A stretch of DNA of 64,000 bases. Source: Halorussus halobius. Lineage in GTDB: Archaea; Halobacteriota; Halobacteria; Halobacteriales; Haladaptataceae. The first letter of the stretch is position 1. Every line of letters starts with the position of its first letter. This document shows, piece by piece, positions 1 through 7,996 of the stretch. The notes under the pieces were generated by a model. The model did not search any database. It was not told the origin of the DNA and saw only the letters and a list, made by a program, of their open reading frames with translations. The DNA lies in NCBI RefSeq assembly GCF_004765805.1, contig NZ_SBIU01000004.1, positions 372,001 through 436,000 on the forward strand, in the 5' to 3' direction. Both the position numbers and the translations under genes were made by a program.

Positions 1-312
1 CACGACGCGATAGCTGGCGAGCGCGCTCTCGACGGCGCGTGAGGGCTGTACCCACGGCGGGCCGAGCGTGAGCGCGGCGACGAGCGGGCCCGCCAGCAGG
101 AAGGGAAAGACGAACCGATACTCGGCCAGCGCCGCGCGGGCTGGCACGCGAGCCACCCGCAGCACCGCGACGCACGCGAGGGTGAGCCAGACCAGTCCTC
201 GGGGCGTGGTGTGGGCGAACGCCGCGAGCGCGAACGCGAACTGGAACGCCAGCTTGCTCCGGGGGTCGAGCCGGTGCGCGAACGAGTCGCCCGGGCGGTA
301 GCCGAGCGTCAC
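1..312 (-). CDS. Energy-coupling factor transmembrane protein EcfT/BioN (3' part outside window)
   Basis: Transmembrane coupling subunit of an ECF vitamin importer, joining the ATPase to the substrate-binding BioY. Only the first 104 codons are present; the gene runs off the left edge. The frame opens with GTG at 312 (VTLGYRPGDSF) and continues with a hydrophobic segment (FQFAFALAAFAHTTPRG) and a second one around FVFPFLLAGPLVAALTL, as in CbiQ/EcfT proteins, which start with a short amphipathic stretch containing LDPRxK. Its GTGA start overlaps the TGA of the ATPase gene (309-312), so the two are translationally coupled. The substrate, biotin, is inferred from bioY two genes upstream in the same operon. 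Confidence 0.85.
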   Translation of the reverse strand, partial: MTLGYRPGDSFAHRLDPRSKLAFQFAFALAAFAHTTPRGLVWLTLACVAVLRVARVPARAALAEYRFVFPFLLAGPLVAALTLGPPWVQPSRAVESALASYRVV

Positions 313-1007
313 GGGAGCCGAACCCCGAGTTCCGGCAGTTCGTCGCGGGCCTCGGCCGGCGGAGCGTCCACGGCCACCTGCCCGTCGGCGAGCGCGACGA
401 CTCGGTCCGCGAGGGCGAGCGCGTCCCGGAGGTCGTGAGTCACGAGGACGACCCCGGTCCCCGAGTCGCGGAGGCCTCGAAGCTGTTCGACGACCGACTC
501 GCGGGCGGGCGCGTCCAGTCCCGTGAAGGGTTCGTCCAGCACGAGGTGGTCGGGTTCCATCGCCAGCGCGCCCGCGATGGCGACCCGCTCGCGCTCGCCG
601 CCCGAGAGGTCGTCGACGCGCTCGTCGCGCCGACCGGCCATGTTCACTGCCGCCAGTGCGGCGTCGACTCGGCGCTCGATTTCCTCGCGTGACAGCCCCA
701 GATTCTCGGGGCCGAACGCCACGTCCGCGCCGACCAGCGGGGCCACGAACCCGTCCCGGGGGTTCTGGAACACCATCCCGACGCGAGTTCGGGCGGCCAC
801 GAGGTCGTCGCCGACCGGCGTGCCGTCGACCAGCACCTCGCCTCGGTCGGGGTCGAGCAGGCCGTTGAAGTGCCGGACCAGCGTGGACTTGCCCGAGCCG
901 TTGGGGCCGGCCAGCAGGACGAACTCGCCGTCGGGAATCGAGAGCGAGACCCCGTCGACTGCGGCCGCGTCGCCGTACCGATGGACCAGATTTCGCGTCG
1001 CTATCAT
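309..1007 (-). CDS. ECF transporter ATPase, BioM-like
   Basis: ATP-binding subunit that powers the biotin ECF importer at the cytoplasmic face. The 232-aa protein starts MIATRNLVHRYGD. It has Walker A GPNGSGKST at about residues 35-42, a Q-loop at Q82, the ABC signature LSGGERERV at 134-142 and Walker B HLVLDEPF near 154-161. An upstream in-frame extension to 1340 is arginine-rich and antisense to bioY, so the ATG at 1007 is preferred. It lies 26 nt downstream of bioY and overlaps the EcfT start by four bases, giving the order bioY-bioM-bioN. CbiO/EcfA paralogues look alike; the biotin assignment rests on context. Confidence 0.9.
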   Translation of the reverse strand: MIATRNLVHRYGDAAAVDGVSLSIPDGEFVLLAGPNGSGKSTLVRHFNGLLDPDRGEVLVDGTPVGDDLVAARTRVGMVFQNPRDGFVAPLVGADVAFGPENLGLSREEIERRVDAALAAVNMAGRRDERVDDLSGGERERVAIAGALAMEPDHLVLDEPFTGLDAPARESVVEQLRGLRDSGTGVVLVTHDLRDALALADRVVALADGQVAVDAPPAEARDELPELGVRLP

Positions 1008-1033
1008 CGAAGTGCGTCGTCTCTCGCGGGCAG

Positions 1034-1618
1034 TCAGGTCGCAGCGATGCCGTCGCTCCGGACGACGCCGACTGCGGCCGCGATTTTGGCCGCTTCGGCG
1101 GGGACGAACGCGAGCGCGCCCGTCACGAACGCCTCGGTCCACGTCAGTCCGAGGACCACCGACATGACCGGGACGCCGACCGCGTAGATCACGACCGTGC
1201 CGGCGGCCATCGCGGCGACGAGGCGGGCCGCGCTCCGATCGGCCGGGTCGCCGATTGCGAGGCCGCCGTGAACGAGCGCGCCCACCAGCGCGGCGGCGAC
1301 GGGGTACGACCAGAGGTAGCCGCTGGTGGGCTGAATCCACAGCGCGCCGAGTCCGGCCGACCCGCCCGCGAACACGGGCGCGCCCACCGCGCCCGCGAGG
1401 AGGTACAGCGCCATCGAGAAGCCGCCCCAGAGCGGCCCGAGCAGTATCCCGGCGAGGAAGACCCCGAGCACCTGTAGGCTGACGGGAGCGGGCGAGAGCG
1501 GATACGGGAACGACACGTACGCGAACGCGCCCGTGAGCGCCGCCAGCAGTGCGGCCCGAGCGACGTTCCCGACCGTCTCCTCGCCGACCAGTTCGACCGA
1601 AGCGGCGTCCGTGCTCAT
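1034..1618 (-). CDS. bioY: Biotin transporter substrate-binding component BioY
   Basis: Membrane S-component that binds biotin and works with the ATPase and EcfT encoded just downstream. The 194-aa protein has about six hydrophobic helices and BioY hallmarks: YPLSPAPVSLQVLGVFLAG near residues 40-58, LLGPLWGGFSMALYLLAGA, and the APVFAGGSAGLGAL loop followed by PTSGYLWSYP. The ATG at 1618 follows a weak Shine-Dalgarno (GGGGTGAC) by a few bases. An upstream in-frame ATG at 1645 would place the start inside the palindrome at 1633-1662, which argues against it. First gene of the bio transport operon, probably repressed by a BirA-type regulator. Confidence 0.92.
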   Translation of the reverse strand: MSTDAASVELVGEETVGNVARAALLAALTGAFAYVSFPYPLSPAPVSLQVLGVFLAGILLGPLWGGFSMALYLLAGAVGAPVFAGGSAGLGALWIQPTSGYLWSYPVAAALVGALVHGGLAIGDPADRSAARLVAAMAAGTVVIYAVGVPVMSVVLGLTWTEAFVTGALAFVPAEAAKIAAAVGVVRSDGIAAT

Positions 1619-1632
1619 GTCACCCCGTGAAT

Positions 1633-1662
1633 CGTCAACCTGCAAGAACGCTTCGGTTGACG
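1633..1662. promoter_or_regulatory. BirA-like operator palindrome upstream of bioY
   Basis: CGTCAACC at 1633-1640 and its exact reverse complement GGTTGACG at 1655-1662 are separated by 14 nt. The known BirA consensus in bacteria and archaea is GTAAACC, 14-16 nt, GGTTTAC; here each half differs by one base. The site sits 15-44 nt before the bioY start and just downstream of the likely TATA box at 1695-1706, where a bound repressor would block transcription. Confidence 0.7.
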
Positions 1663-1694
1663 GCAGGGCCGAGCCACATCTCCCGTCGCCAACA

Positions 1695-1706
1695 GGTTTT
1701 TATACT
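1695..1706. promoter_or_regulatory. Shared TATA element between bioY and the cmi4-like gene
   Basis: The plus strand reads GGTTTTTATACT here, about 31-42 nt before the ATG at 1737. The complement reads AGTATAAAAACC, a good archaeal TATA box facing bioY. One AT-rich element may therefore serve both divergent genes. Confidence 0.5.
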
Positions 1707-1736
1707 GAGGCCGCGTCCGGCCCACACCATACAAGA

Positions 1737-2339
1737 ATGGACGAGAAGACCGAGGAACTGCGGGACATATTCATGGACGTGACCGACGAGGCCACGGTCA
1801 CCGAACAGCAGGAGGAGACGCCGGGGTCGCTCCAGTCCGAGGCCGAGATCGAGGAGCGACTCGAAGCGCTCGTCGCCGAGATGAGCGACCGGTACGACTT
1901 CGGGACGAGCCTCTCGGAGGCGGAACTCGTGACGGTCGTCGAGGGGTTCTACGACGGGGACTCCGACGCCGAGATCGCGCGCCGACTCGGCGACGAGTCC
2001 CTCGGCAAGACGGTCTCGCGCGCCCGCATCGACCTCCACCTCGTCCGCGACGACGACGCCGACGCCCCGTTCGACCTCGACGACCTCCGGAACCTGCTCG
2101 ACGCCGGCGCGTCGGACGTCGACTGCGCCGACGAGCTCGGCGTGAGCGAGTCGACCGTCCGACGCTACCGGCGGGTGGTCGAGACCCAACAGGAGCGTCG
2201 CACTGTCAACGACCGCTACCGCGACGAGTTCGAGAACCTGTTGCACGACGGGGACCTCTCCGAGCAGATGACGACGGACGTCCACGACGACGGCCTCGAC
2301 GACGCGACCGAGGGGATGGAGACGAACGTTTCGTTCTGA
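1737..2339 (+). CDS. Conditioned medium-induced protein 4 family, HTH-containing
   Basis: Intracellular acidic protein of 200 aa, probably DNA-binding. It matches what I recall of the haloarchaeal family called conditioned medium-induced protein 4, reported as expressed in response to conditioned (high-density) medium. It opens MDEKTEELRDIFMDV, has an acidic stretch, then two HTH-like segments: residues about 62-100 (GFYDGDSDAEIARRLG then SRARIDLHL) and 115-145 (ASDVDCADELGVSESTVRRYR). The ATG at 1737 lies about 31 nt after the TATA element; the longer frame upstream is antisense to bioY. The biochemical target is unknown. Confidence 0.75.
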   Translation: MDEKTEELRDIFMDVTDEATVTEQQEETPGSLQSEAEIEERLEALVAEMSDRYDFGTSLSEAELVTVVEGFYDGDSDAEIARRLGDESLGKTVSRARIDLHLVRDDDADAPFDLDDLRNLLDAGASDVDCADELGVSESTVRRYRRVVETQQERRTVNDRYRDEFENLLHDGDLSEQMTTDVHDDGLDDATEGMETNVSF

Positions 2340-2344
2340 GCGAC

Positions 2345-2350
2345 TTTTTT
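2345..2350 (+). terminator. T-tract terminator after the cmi4-like gene
   Basis: Six consecutive T residues begin six bases after the TGA at 2337-2339. Short T-runs without a strong hairpin are the usual archaeal intrinsic terminators. Confidence 0.55.
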
Positions 2351-2512
2351 CGTCGGGTACGGTGATGGCACGTTCTTCGCACGCTTAAAAGAGCGCTACC
2401 CGAACTCACGTAAGAAGTCGCTCGTCCGAACGTCCACGCCGTGATTCCGGATACACGGGGCGGCCGGGTCGCGGTGACCGGCCACGACGCGCCCGCTTCG
2501 CCCGGCGTCGGC

Positions 2513-3907
2513 TCAGGCGGCCGGGAGCGCCCACTGCCACGCCCGCCTGAGGGCGACGACGCCGAACGGGCCACCCCACGCGGCGGCGACTGCCGCGATG
2601 GTGGGGGCGGAGTAGGCGAGTCCAGCCACGGCGGCGACGCCACAGGCTCCGACCGCGGCCGCCGCCCCGGCCACGCGTCGGTCGAGCGGGCCGAACGCCG
2701 TGGTCTCGACCGGGAGTTCGAACGCCTCGACGGCCCGGCCGTACTCCCGGAGGTGCGCGACGCTGCGTTCGTACTCCCCTGCGGACGGCGTGAGCGAGAA
2801 CGTCCGGGTGTCGCAAGCGCGGTCGACGAACTCTCCCTCGCACAGCTCGACGTCCCGGATGTCGTCGACGAGGGTCGCCCACTGGACAGTATCGGTGAGG
2901 TCGTCGTACGCGACCACCGCGTCGTCGCGGCGCTGGTACGCCAGCGTGCCGTGGGTGAGGGCGTACTCGACGGCCTGCAGCCCGCCGATGCCGGCCGGCA
3001 GGAGACCGAAACAGACCACTGTGGCGGCGACCGGCCCCGTCGACCCGGCAGTGAGCCCGACCCACGCGAAGAGGTACACCGGACCGCTACCGATTGCGGA
3101 CTTCGCGCCCCGCCAGAGCGCGGCTCCGCGGACGGCGCGCCGGTCCGGACGGACCTCGACCGTCGGCGACGCATCCGGAGCCGCCACGGGCGGGAGCGTT
3201 CCCACTCCCTCGTCGGGGTCGAACGCCACCCCGCCGCGGTAGCCCCGCCACTCCGCGAACAGCTTCACCGCGACGAACGCGACCAGCGCGCCGGTCGGGC
3301 CGCCGACAATCGCAAACATGAGTACCACCACGGCCAGCCCGGCCTCGGTCGTCGCGCTCGCGACCACGTCTCGGGGAGTGCTCGTCTCGTGGCGTCGCTT
3401 CCGGAAGTACTCGCGCTCGACGACGCCGACGTGAGAGACGACCAAGAAGACGACGCTCACCGCCACGCTCGGGTCGGCGAGCGTCGCCGGCACGTCGACG
3501 AACCGGCCCAACACGAAAAGGAACACCCCGACGAGCGACACCGCAGCCCCGAACGCCCGCAAGACGAACGGGACGTTCCGGGGGTAGACCGGCGGGAGCG
3601 AGTCGACGACCGCGACGCTCCCGCGCCGGCGGTTGAGGTCGCTCGGTCCGACCGAGACCCCACCCCACTCGTCGGGCTTGAGCGGGTTCCCCTCCTGTGG
3701 GCGCTCCAGTTCGTCGTAGTTCGGCGGGCGGCGCGCGAACAGTGCCTTCAGTCCGGCGAACGGGACGGCGACGACCAGTTCGAGCGCGTAGACGACCGCG
3801 AACGTCTGCGCGCTCCACCCGAGGTGGAACACGCCGACCAGCGGGACGACGTTCGCCGCGACCGTCGCCAGAAACGCGGCGGACGAATCGTTCGACGGCT
3901 TTACCAC
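2513..3907 (-). CDS. DUF6498 family multi-pass membrane protein
   Basis: Integral membrane protein of 464 aa, function unknown. Hydrophobic helices at the N-terminus (FLATVAANVVPLVGVFHLGW and FAVVYALELVVAVPFAGL), two pairs in the middle (FGAAVSLVGVFLFVLGRFV, AGLAVVVLMFAIVGGPTGAL) and several at the C-terminus match the DUF6498 pattern. The family motif around KLFAEWRGYR precedes a soluble region with GDEGVGTL-like acidic sequence. The start is GTG at 3907, with CTTTTATTCG on the minus strand about 25-34 nt upstream, consistent with a leaderless message. It stands alone, convergent with the gene ending at 2339. Confidence 0.75.
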   Translation of the reverse strand: MVKPSNDSSAAFLATVAANVVPLVGVFHLGWSAQTFAVVYALELVVAVPFAGLKALFARRPPNYDELERPQEGNPLKPDEWGGVSVGPSDLNRRRGSVAVVDSLPPVYPRNVPFVLRAFGAAVSLVGVFLFVLGRFVDVPATLADPSVAVSVVFLVVSHVGVVEREYFRKRRHETSTPRDVVASATTEAGLAVVVLMFAIVGGPTGALVAFVAVKLFAEWRGYRGGVAFDPDEGVGTLPPVAAPDASPTVEVRPDRRAVRGAALWRGAKSAIGSGPVYLFAWVGLTAGSTGPVAATVVCFGLLPAGIGGLQAVEYALTHGTLAYQRRDDAVVAYDDLTDTVQWATLVDDIRDVELCEGEFVDRACDTRTFSLTPSAGEYERSVAHLREYGRAVEAFELPVETTAFGPLDRRVAGAAAAVGACGVAAVAGLAYSAPTIAAVAAAWGGPFGVVALRRAWQWALPAA

Positions 3908-4071
3908 CGTTTCAACGTTTGAGAGGGGCGAATAAAAGCTGTCGGTGTGGAGTCGACCGTCCGTCGCTCCGAGGACCGCTCCCCCGACGAGTCGGCCGGT
4001 TCGAGGGGTCGAGTCGCTCGCGCGGGAGCCGGCGGCTCCCGGCGGGAAGTAGCACCCTTTCCACCCCCGAT

Positions 4072-4079
4072 TTTAAATA
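4072..4079 (+). promoter_or_regulatory. TATA box of the Cas4-like gene
   Basis: TTTAAATA ends 24 nt before the ATG at 4103, the spacing of a leaderless haloarchaeal promoter. It decides the start against the longer in-frame ATG at 3947. Confidence 0.65.
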
Positions 4080-4102
4080 CGAGGACGGGACGAAACCGGG
4101 CC

Positions 4103-4771
4103 ATGACGACGGTCCAGTTCGGCGAGGTCGCGACTGCGGCGTACTGCCCGCGAAAGCTCTACTACCGCCGGCAGGACGACGGCCTCGACGTGCCCGAGGC
4201 GGTCGCGGAGTGCCGCGACCTCGCGTTCCGGTACGGCGACCTCGAATCTGCCCCCGACGAGCGACTGGCCGACTTGCCCCTCGCCGTGGAACCCGGGGCG
4301 TTCCGGGCGAATCTCGACCGCGCGCGGTCGAGATTCGCCGACGAGTGGCCCGCGCTCGCCGACCCCGACGACCGCGAGCGACTCGTCGAGGGCCGGGACT
4401 GCCGGGGCATCGTCCACAAAGTGCTGGAGCTCGACCCGCCGACGCCGTCGATGGTGTTCGCCGGCGACCCGCCCGACCAGGGCGTCTGGGAGCCCCAATC
4501 GGTCCGGGCGGTCGCGGCCGCCAAGGCGCTGGCGTGGGAACACGAGCGCCCGGTCGAGCGCGCGTTCGTGGAGTACCCCACCCACGGCGTCGTCCGCGAA
4601 CTGGACCTGACCGTCCGCCGGAAGGCGGCCTATCGGACCGCCGTGGAGGCGGTACGGTCGCTCGACGGCCCGCCGCCCCGCCTCCGCGACGACGCCAAGT
4701 GCGACGCCTGCGAGTACCGCGCGGAGTGTGGCGTGAAGACGCGGTCGCTCCGGTCGCTGCTCGGACTGTAG
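4103..4771 (+). CDS. Cas4/Dna2-like Fe-S protein with degenerate nuclease site
   Basis: 222-aa protein of the DUF83/Cas4-like group. An N-terminal cysteine lies in AAYCPRKLYYRR (C14-15 region), and a C-terminal CDACEYRAECG (about 203-213) gives the CxxCxxxxxC half of a 4Fe-4S cluster, as in Cas4 and AddB-type nucleases. The RecB-like catalytic residues are not evident: where Cas4 has GxxD and ExK, this protein has GIVHKVLEL and MVFAGDPPDQ. No cas genes or CRISPR repeats lie nearby. It may be an inactive or repurposed Fe-S DNA-binding protein; that is inference. Confidence 0.75.
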   Translation: MTTVQFGEVATAAYCPRKLYYRRQDDGLDVPEAVAECRDLAFRYGDLESAPDERLADLPLAVEPGAFRANLDRARSRFADEWPALADPDDRERLVEGRDCRGIVHKVLELDPPTPSMVFAGDPPDQGVWEPQSVRAVAAAKALAWEHERPVERAFVEYPTHGVVRELDLTVRRKAAYRTAVEAVRSLDGPPPRLRDDAKCDACEYRAECGVKTRSLRSLLGL

Positions 4772-4840
4772 TCAGAACGCGAGCAGGTCGAGCGAGAAGT
4801 ACGTCTCGACGGTCGCTTCGGCCGTCTCCCAGCAGGGACG

Positions 4841-5428
4841 TCAGTCCCGGAGCCACGCCGCCACCGCGTCGGCGTTCGGGCCGCGACGGTGTATCTCGCC
4901 GGACGCGACGTTCACGACCGTACTCCCGGTTCCGCCAGTTTCGCCGCCGTCGAGGACGACGGCCGCAGCGTCGCGGATTTCGGGGTCGAGGTCCGCGACG
5001 CGGGTCGCGCTGGGTCGGCCGCTGACGTTCGCGCTCGTCGCCGTGACGGGCGCGGCCGACCGCAAGAGTGCCAGCGCGAGGTCGTGGTCGGGGATTCGCA
5101 CGCCGACCCGGTCCCGCCCGCCCGTGAGCGCGTCGGGGACCGGCTCGCGCTTCTCACAGACGACCGTCACCGGGCCGGGGAGGAACTCACGCATGAACCG
5201 CTCCTCGCGGTCGGTGGCCCGGACGTATTGGAGCGCGGCCTCGACGTCGGGCACCGCCAGCGAGACGGGGTCGTCCCGGGACCGTCGTTTCGCCTCGAAG
5301 ACGCGCTCGACCGCCTCGTCGTTCAGGGCGTCCGCGCCGAGGCCGTACACCGTCTCGGTCGGATAGACGACGAGGTCGCCGTCCCGGACGGCCTCGGCCG
5401 CGCGCTCGACGTCGGCGTCGTCGCTCAT
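4841..5428 (-). CDS. L-threonylcarbamoyladenylate synthase (Sua5/YrdC family)
   Basis: Makes threonylcarbamoyl-AMP from threonine, bicarbonate and ATP, the first step of the t6A37 modification of ANN-decoding tRNAs. The 195-aa protein has the YrdC core: VVYPTETVYGLGADA (about 21-35), FEAKRRSRDDPVSLAV (44-59), FLPGPVTVV (about 84-92), VGVRIPDHDLA (107-117), and PVTATSANVSGRPS (about 126-139). It is YrdC-length and lacks the C-terminal Sua5 domain. It is the last gene on the minus strand before the redoxin pair, with no close coupling. Confidence 0.92.
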   Translation of the reverse strand: MSDDADVERAAEAVRDGDLVVYPTETVYGLGADALNDEAVERVFEAKRRSRDDPVSLAVPDVEAALQYVRATDREERFMREFLPGPVTVVCEKREPVPDALTGGRDRVGVRIPDHDLALALLRSAAPVTATSANVSGRPSATRVADLDPEIRDAAAVVLDGGETGGTGSTVVNVASGEIHRRGPNADAVAAWLRD

Positions 5429-5446
5429 GGCTCGCAGTTGGTTCCC

Positions 5447-5455
5447 GGTCGAAAA
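5447..5455 (-). terminator. Possible T-tract terminator of the grx-redoxin operon
   Basis: The minus strand reads CCTTTTTCG about 30 nt after the redoxin stop at 5484, a short T-run in the 55-nt gap before sua5. Confidence 0.35.
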
Positions 5456-5483
5456 AGGCGCGTCGGTCGCAGGTGCGAGTCCC

Positions 5484-6008
5484 TCAGCGGTCCGCGATGG
5501 CGGCTTCTATCTCGTCGTAGTCCGGGAAGTCGGGCCACTCCGTGGCGACCCACGCGTACTCGACGGTACGGTCATCGTCGAGCAGGAATACCGCGGGTCT
5601 GGGTTCGCTCACGCCCGCCATCCCGTCGAGGTCGTGGACGACGCCGTACGCTTCGGCGACGCCGTTGCCCGGGTCGCTGAACAGCCGGTAGTCGATTCCG
5701 CGCTCCTCGATGAGCCGCTTGTGCGAGTACGGGTCCGAGATGGAGAGCCCGACGACGGTGAGGTCGCGGTCGTCGCTCGCCTCGCTACCCCACTCCCGGT
5801 CGCGAATCTCGTTCCAGACGTACGTCGCCGGGAACGCGCCGTCCATCGGATAGAAGACGAGGAGGACCGGCCCGTCGTCGGTCAACGCCGACAGCGAGAC
5901 GTCCTCCCAGTACTCGTCGGTGACCAGCGGGCGCGTGAAGTCGGGCGCGACCTCGCCCTCCGCGAGGTGGTCGGTGTCGGGGAGCGAAGCGACCTCGAAC
6001 TCGGGCAT
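5484..6008 (-). CDS. Redoxin-domain (AhpC/TSA-like) protein lacking the peroxidatic cysteine
   Basis: 174-aa thioredoxin-fold protein of the peroxiredoxin class. GEVAPDFTRPLV (about 18-29) and LLVFYPMDGAFPATYVWNE (about 49-67) align with the active-site helix, but the PxxxTxxC cysteine is replaced: the segment reads GAFPATYVW and the whole protein has no Cys. Later elements SISDPYSHKRLIEERGIDYRLFSDP and PAVFLLDDD fit the fold. Peroxidase chemistry of the usual kind is therefore impossible. It overlaps the glutaredoxin stop (TGATG) and is probably co-expressed with it, perhaps as a redox partner or structural subunit. Confidence 0.8.
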   Translation of the reverse strand: MPEFEVASLPDTDHLAEGEVAPDFTRPLVTDEYWEDVSLSALTDDGPVLLVFYPMDGAFPATYVWNEIRDREWGSEASDDRDLTVVGLSISDPYSHKRLIEERGIDYRLFSDPGNGVAEAYGVVHDLDGMAGVSEPRPAVFLLDDDRTVEYAWVATEWPDFPDYDEIEAAIADR

Positions 6009-6274
6009 CAGTTCTCGCCCCCGTACGTCCGGTCGAGGTACTCCACGATGTTGGCGCTCTCGCTCATGGTGACGCCGGTGTTCTCGTCGACGATGGCCGG
6101 GACGCTGCGCTTGCCGCTGACGCGCTTGACCACGTCGCGGTCGCTATGCATCGGTTCGACGAACCGCGAGCGGTAGTCGAGGTCGTACTCCCGGAGCGTG
6201 CGGGTGACCCGTTCGCAGTACGGGCACGCCTGCAGCCGGTAGAACGTTATCGGCGGGTCGTCGGTCGTACTCAT
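6008..6274 (-). CDS. Glutaredoxin/GST N-terminal domain protein
   Basis: 88-aa thioredoxin-fold dithiol oxidoreductase. The redox motif CPYC follows YRLQA at residues 17-20; the conserved cis-proline appears in KRSVPAIVDE (about 54-63), and MSESANIVEYLDRTYGG closes the fold like the N-terminal domain of glutathione S-transferases. Haloarchaea use gamma-glutamylcysteine or thioredoxin rather than glutathione, so the physiological reductant is unknown. First gene of a two-gene operon with the redoxin; the stop and start share one base. Confidence 0.85.
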   Translation of the reverse strand: MSTTDDPPITFYRLQACPYCERVTRTLREYDLDYRSRFVEPMHSDRDVVKRVSGKRSVPAIVDENTGVTMSESANIVEYLDRTYGGEN

Positions 6275-6402
6275 GTGTGACTGTTGGCCTGAAAGCGCCG
6301 TAAGGTCTTCGCTCGCGGCAGTCCCGCTGATTGGCCGGTTTCTGTCGGGTCGGGGGAAAGAATAAAGAGTTAATCCCGCCGACCTTCAAGTTGGACCGTC
6401 GA

Positions 6403-7806
6403 ATGGTGTCACTCCCGATACTCACGGCCGTCCCGCTGCAGGCGACGCCTGCCGCCGAGTTCCTCGGTGTCACGCTCACCGAGAGCGTACTGACGTGGCT
6501 CGGAACGGCGGCTATCGTCGTCCTCATCGGCCTCTCGGCGTTCTTCTCCTCGTCCGAGATAGCCATGTTCTCGCTTCCGGGCCACCGGGTCGACGCGCTG
6601 GTCGAGGAGGGGCTCCCGGGAGCGGACACGGTCGCCAGACTCAAGTCGGACCCGCACCGCCTGCTCGTCACCATCCTGGTCGGCAACAACATCGTCAACA
6701 TCGCGATGTCCTCGATCGCCACCGGGGTACTGGCGTTCCACGTCTCGCAGGGGCAGGCGGTCGCCATCGCCACGTTCGGCATCACGGCGCTCGTCCTGCT
6801 GTTCGGGGAGAGCGCGCCCAAGTCCTACGCGGTCGAGAACACCGAGTCGTGGTCGCGTCGGGTCGCCAAACCCCTGAAGTACTCGGAGTACTTCCTGTTG
6901 CCGCTGGTCGTCACGTTCGACTACCTCACCCGCCTCGTCAACAGCGTCACCGGAGGCGGGTCGGCCATCGAGAGCTCCTACGTCACCCGCGACGAGATTC
7001 AGGGCATGATAGAGACCGGCGAACGCGAGGGCGTGTTGGAGGAAGACGAGCGCGAGATGCTCCAGCGCATCTTCCGGTTCAACAACACTATCGCCAAGGA
7101 GGTGATGTCCCCGCGACTCGACATGACCGCCGTGGCCAAGAGCGCGAGCGTCGAGGACGCCATCCAGACGCTGGTTCAGAGCGGCCACGAGCGCGTCCCC
7201 ATCTACGAGGGTAGCCTCGACAACGTGGTCGGCGTGGTCCACATCCGGGACCTCGTCCGCGAGCGGACCTACGGCGAACACGACGACCTCGAACTCGACG
7301 ACGTCATCCAGCCCACGCTCCACGTCCCCGAGAGCAAGAACGTCGACGAGCTCCTCGCGGAGATGCGCGAGAACCGTCTCCAGATGGTCATCGTCATCGA
7401 CGAGTTCGGCACCACCGAGGGGCTGGTGACGATGGAAGACGTCGTCGAGGAGATCGTCGGCGACATCCTGGAAGGCGAGGAGGACGAACCCATCGAGTAC
7501 GTCGACGACGACACCGCCGTCGTGCAGGGCGAGCTCAACATCGACGAGGTCAACGAGGCGCTCGACATCGACCTGCCCGAGGGCGAGGAGTTCGAGACCG
7601 TCGCGGGGTTCATCTTCAACCGCGCCGGCCGGCTCGTGGAAGAGGGCGAGAGCATCACCTACGACGGCGTGCGCCTCGACGTCGAGCAGGTCGAGAACAC
7701 CCGCATCCTGAAGGCTCGCGTGACGAAACTCGACGACGCCGAGCGCGCCGAAATCGAGGACGACCCGAACGTGGGAGCCGGCGAGGGCGTCGAGACCGAA
7801 GGATAG
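6403..7806 (+). CDS. Hemolysin-family (CNNM/CorC) CBS-domain membrane protein
   Basis: 467-aa membrane protein related to CNNM/CorB Mg2+ transporters. Residues about 15-190 form the DUF21 transmembrane domain (SAFFSSSEIAMFSLPGHRV and GNNIVNIAMSSIATG are typical). The pair of CBS domains runs from about 215 to 335 (EVMSPRLDMTAV, VIDEFGTTEGLVTMEDVVEEIVGDI), and the C-terminal CorC/HlyC domain starts near 355 (DDTAVVQGELNIDEVNEAL). The ATG at 6403 is chosen because AATAAAGAGTTAAT lies about 30-43 nt upstream; an in-frame ATG at 6331 would precede that promoter. Likely divalent-cation export or sensing. Confidence 0.88.
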   Translation: MVSLPILTAVPLQATPAAEFLGVTLTESVLTWLGTAAIVVLIGLSAFFSSSEIAMFSLPGHRVDALVEEGLPGADTVARLKSDPHRLLVTILVGNNIVNIAMSSIATGVLAFHVSQGQAVAIATFGITALVLLFGESAPKSYAVENTESWSRRVAKPLKYSEYFLLPLVVTFDYLTRLVNSVTGGGSAIESSYVTRDEIQGMIETGEREGVLEEDEREMLQRIFRFNNTIAKEVMSPRLDMTAVAKSASVEDAIQTLVQSGHERVPIYEGSLDNVVGVVHIRDLVRERTYGEHDDLELDDVIQPTLHVPESKNVDELLAEMRENRLQMVIVIDEFGTTEGLVTMEDVVEEIVGDILEGEEDEPIEYVDDDTAVVQGELNIDEVNEALDIDLPEGEEFETVAGFIFNRAGRLVEEGESITYDGVRLDVEQVENTRILKARVTKLDDAERAEIEDDPNVGAGEGVETEG

Positions 7807-7996
7807 GAGTCGAGTTACTGACGCTGAGAGTCGCGTTCACGTGGGGGCGTTCGTCTCGCCCGTGTCGACCGGCTCGACTCGACGAGGGTGCCCCGTCGCT
7901 GTCGGATGCTCTCGACCGACAGGCCCCGTCTTCTCGAAGTCCTGACGATTCGGCGCGGAGCCGCGTCACGAAAACTACAATGGAGACCCTAATCGG

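Noticed and set aside
4103..4771. A CRISPR-Cas locus around the Cas4-like gene
   Set aside because: No repeat-spacer array and no other cas gene found in the flanking sequence.
5484..6008. Annotation as an active peroxiredoxin
   Set aside because: The peroxidatic cysteine is absent, as is any other cysteine.
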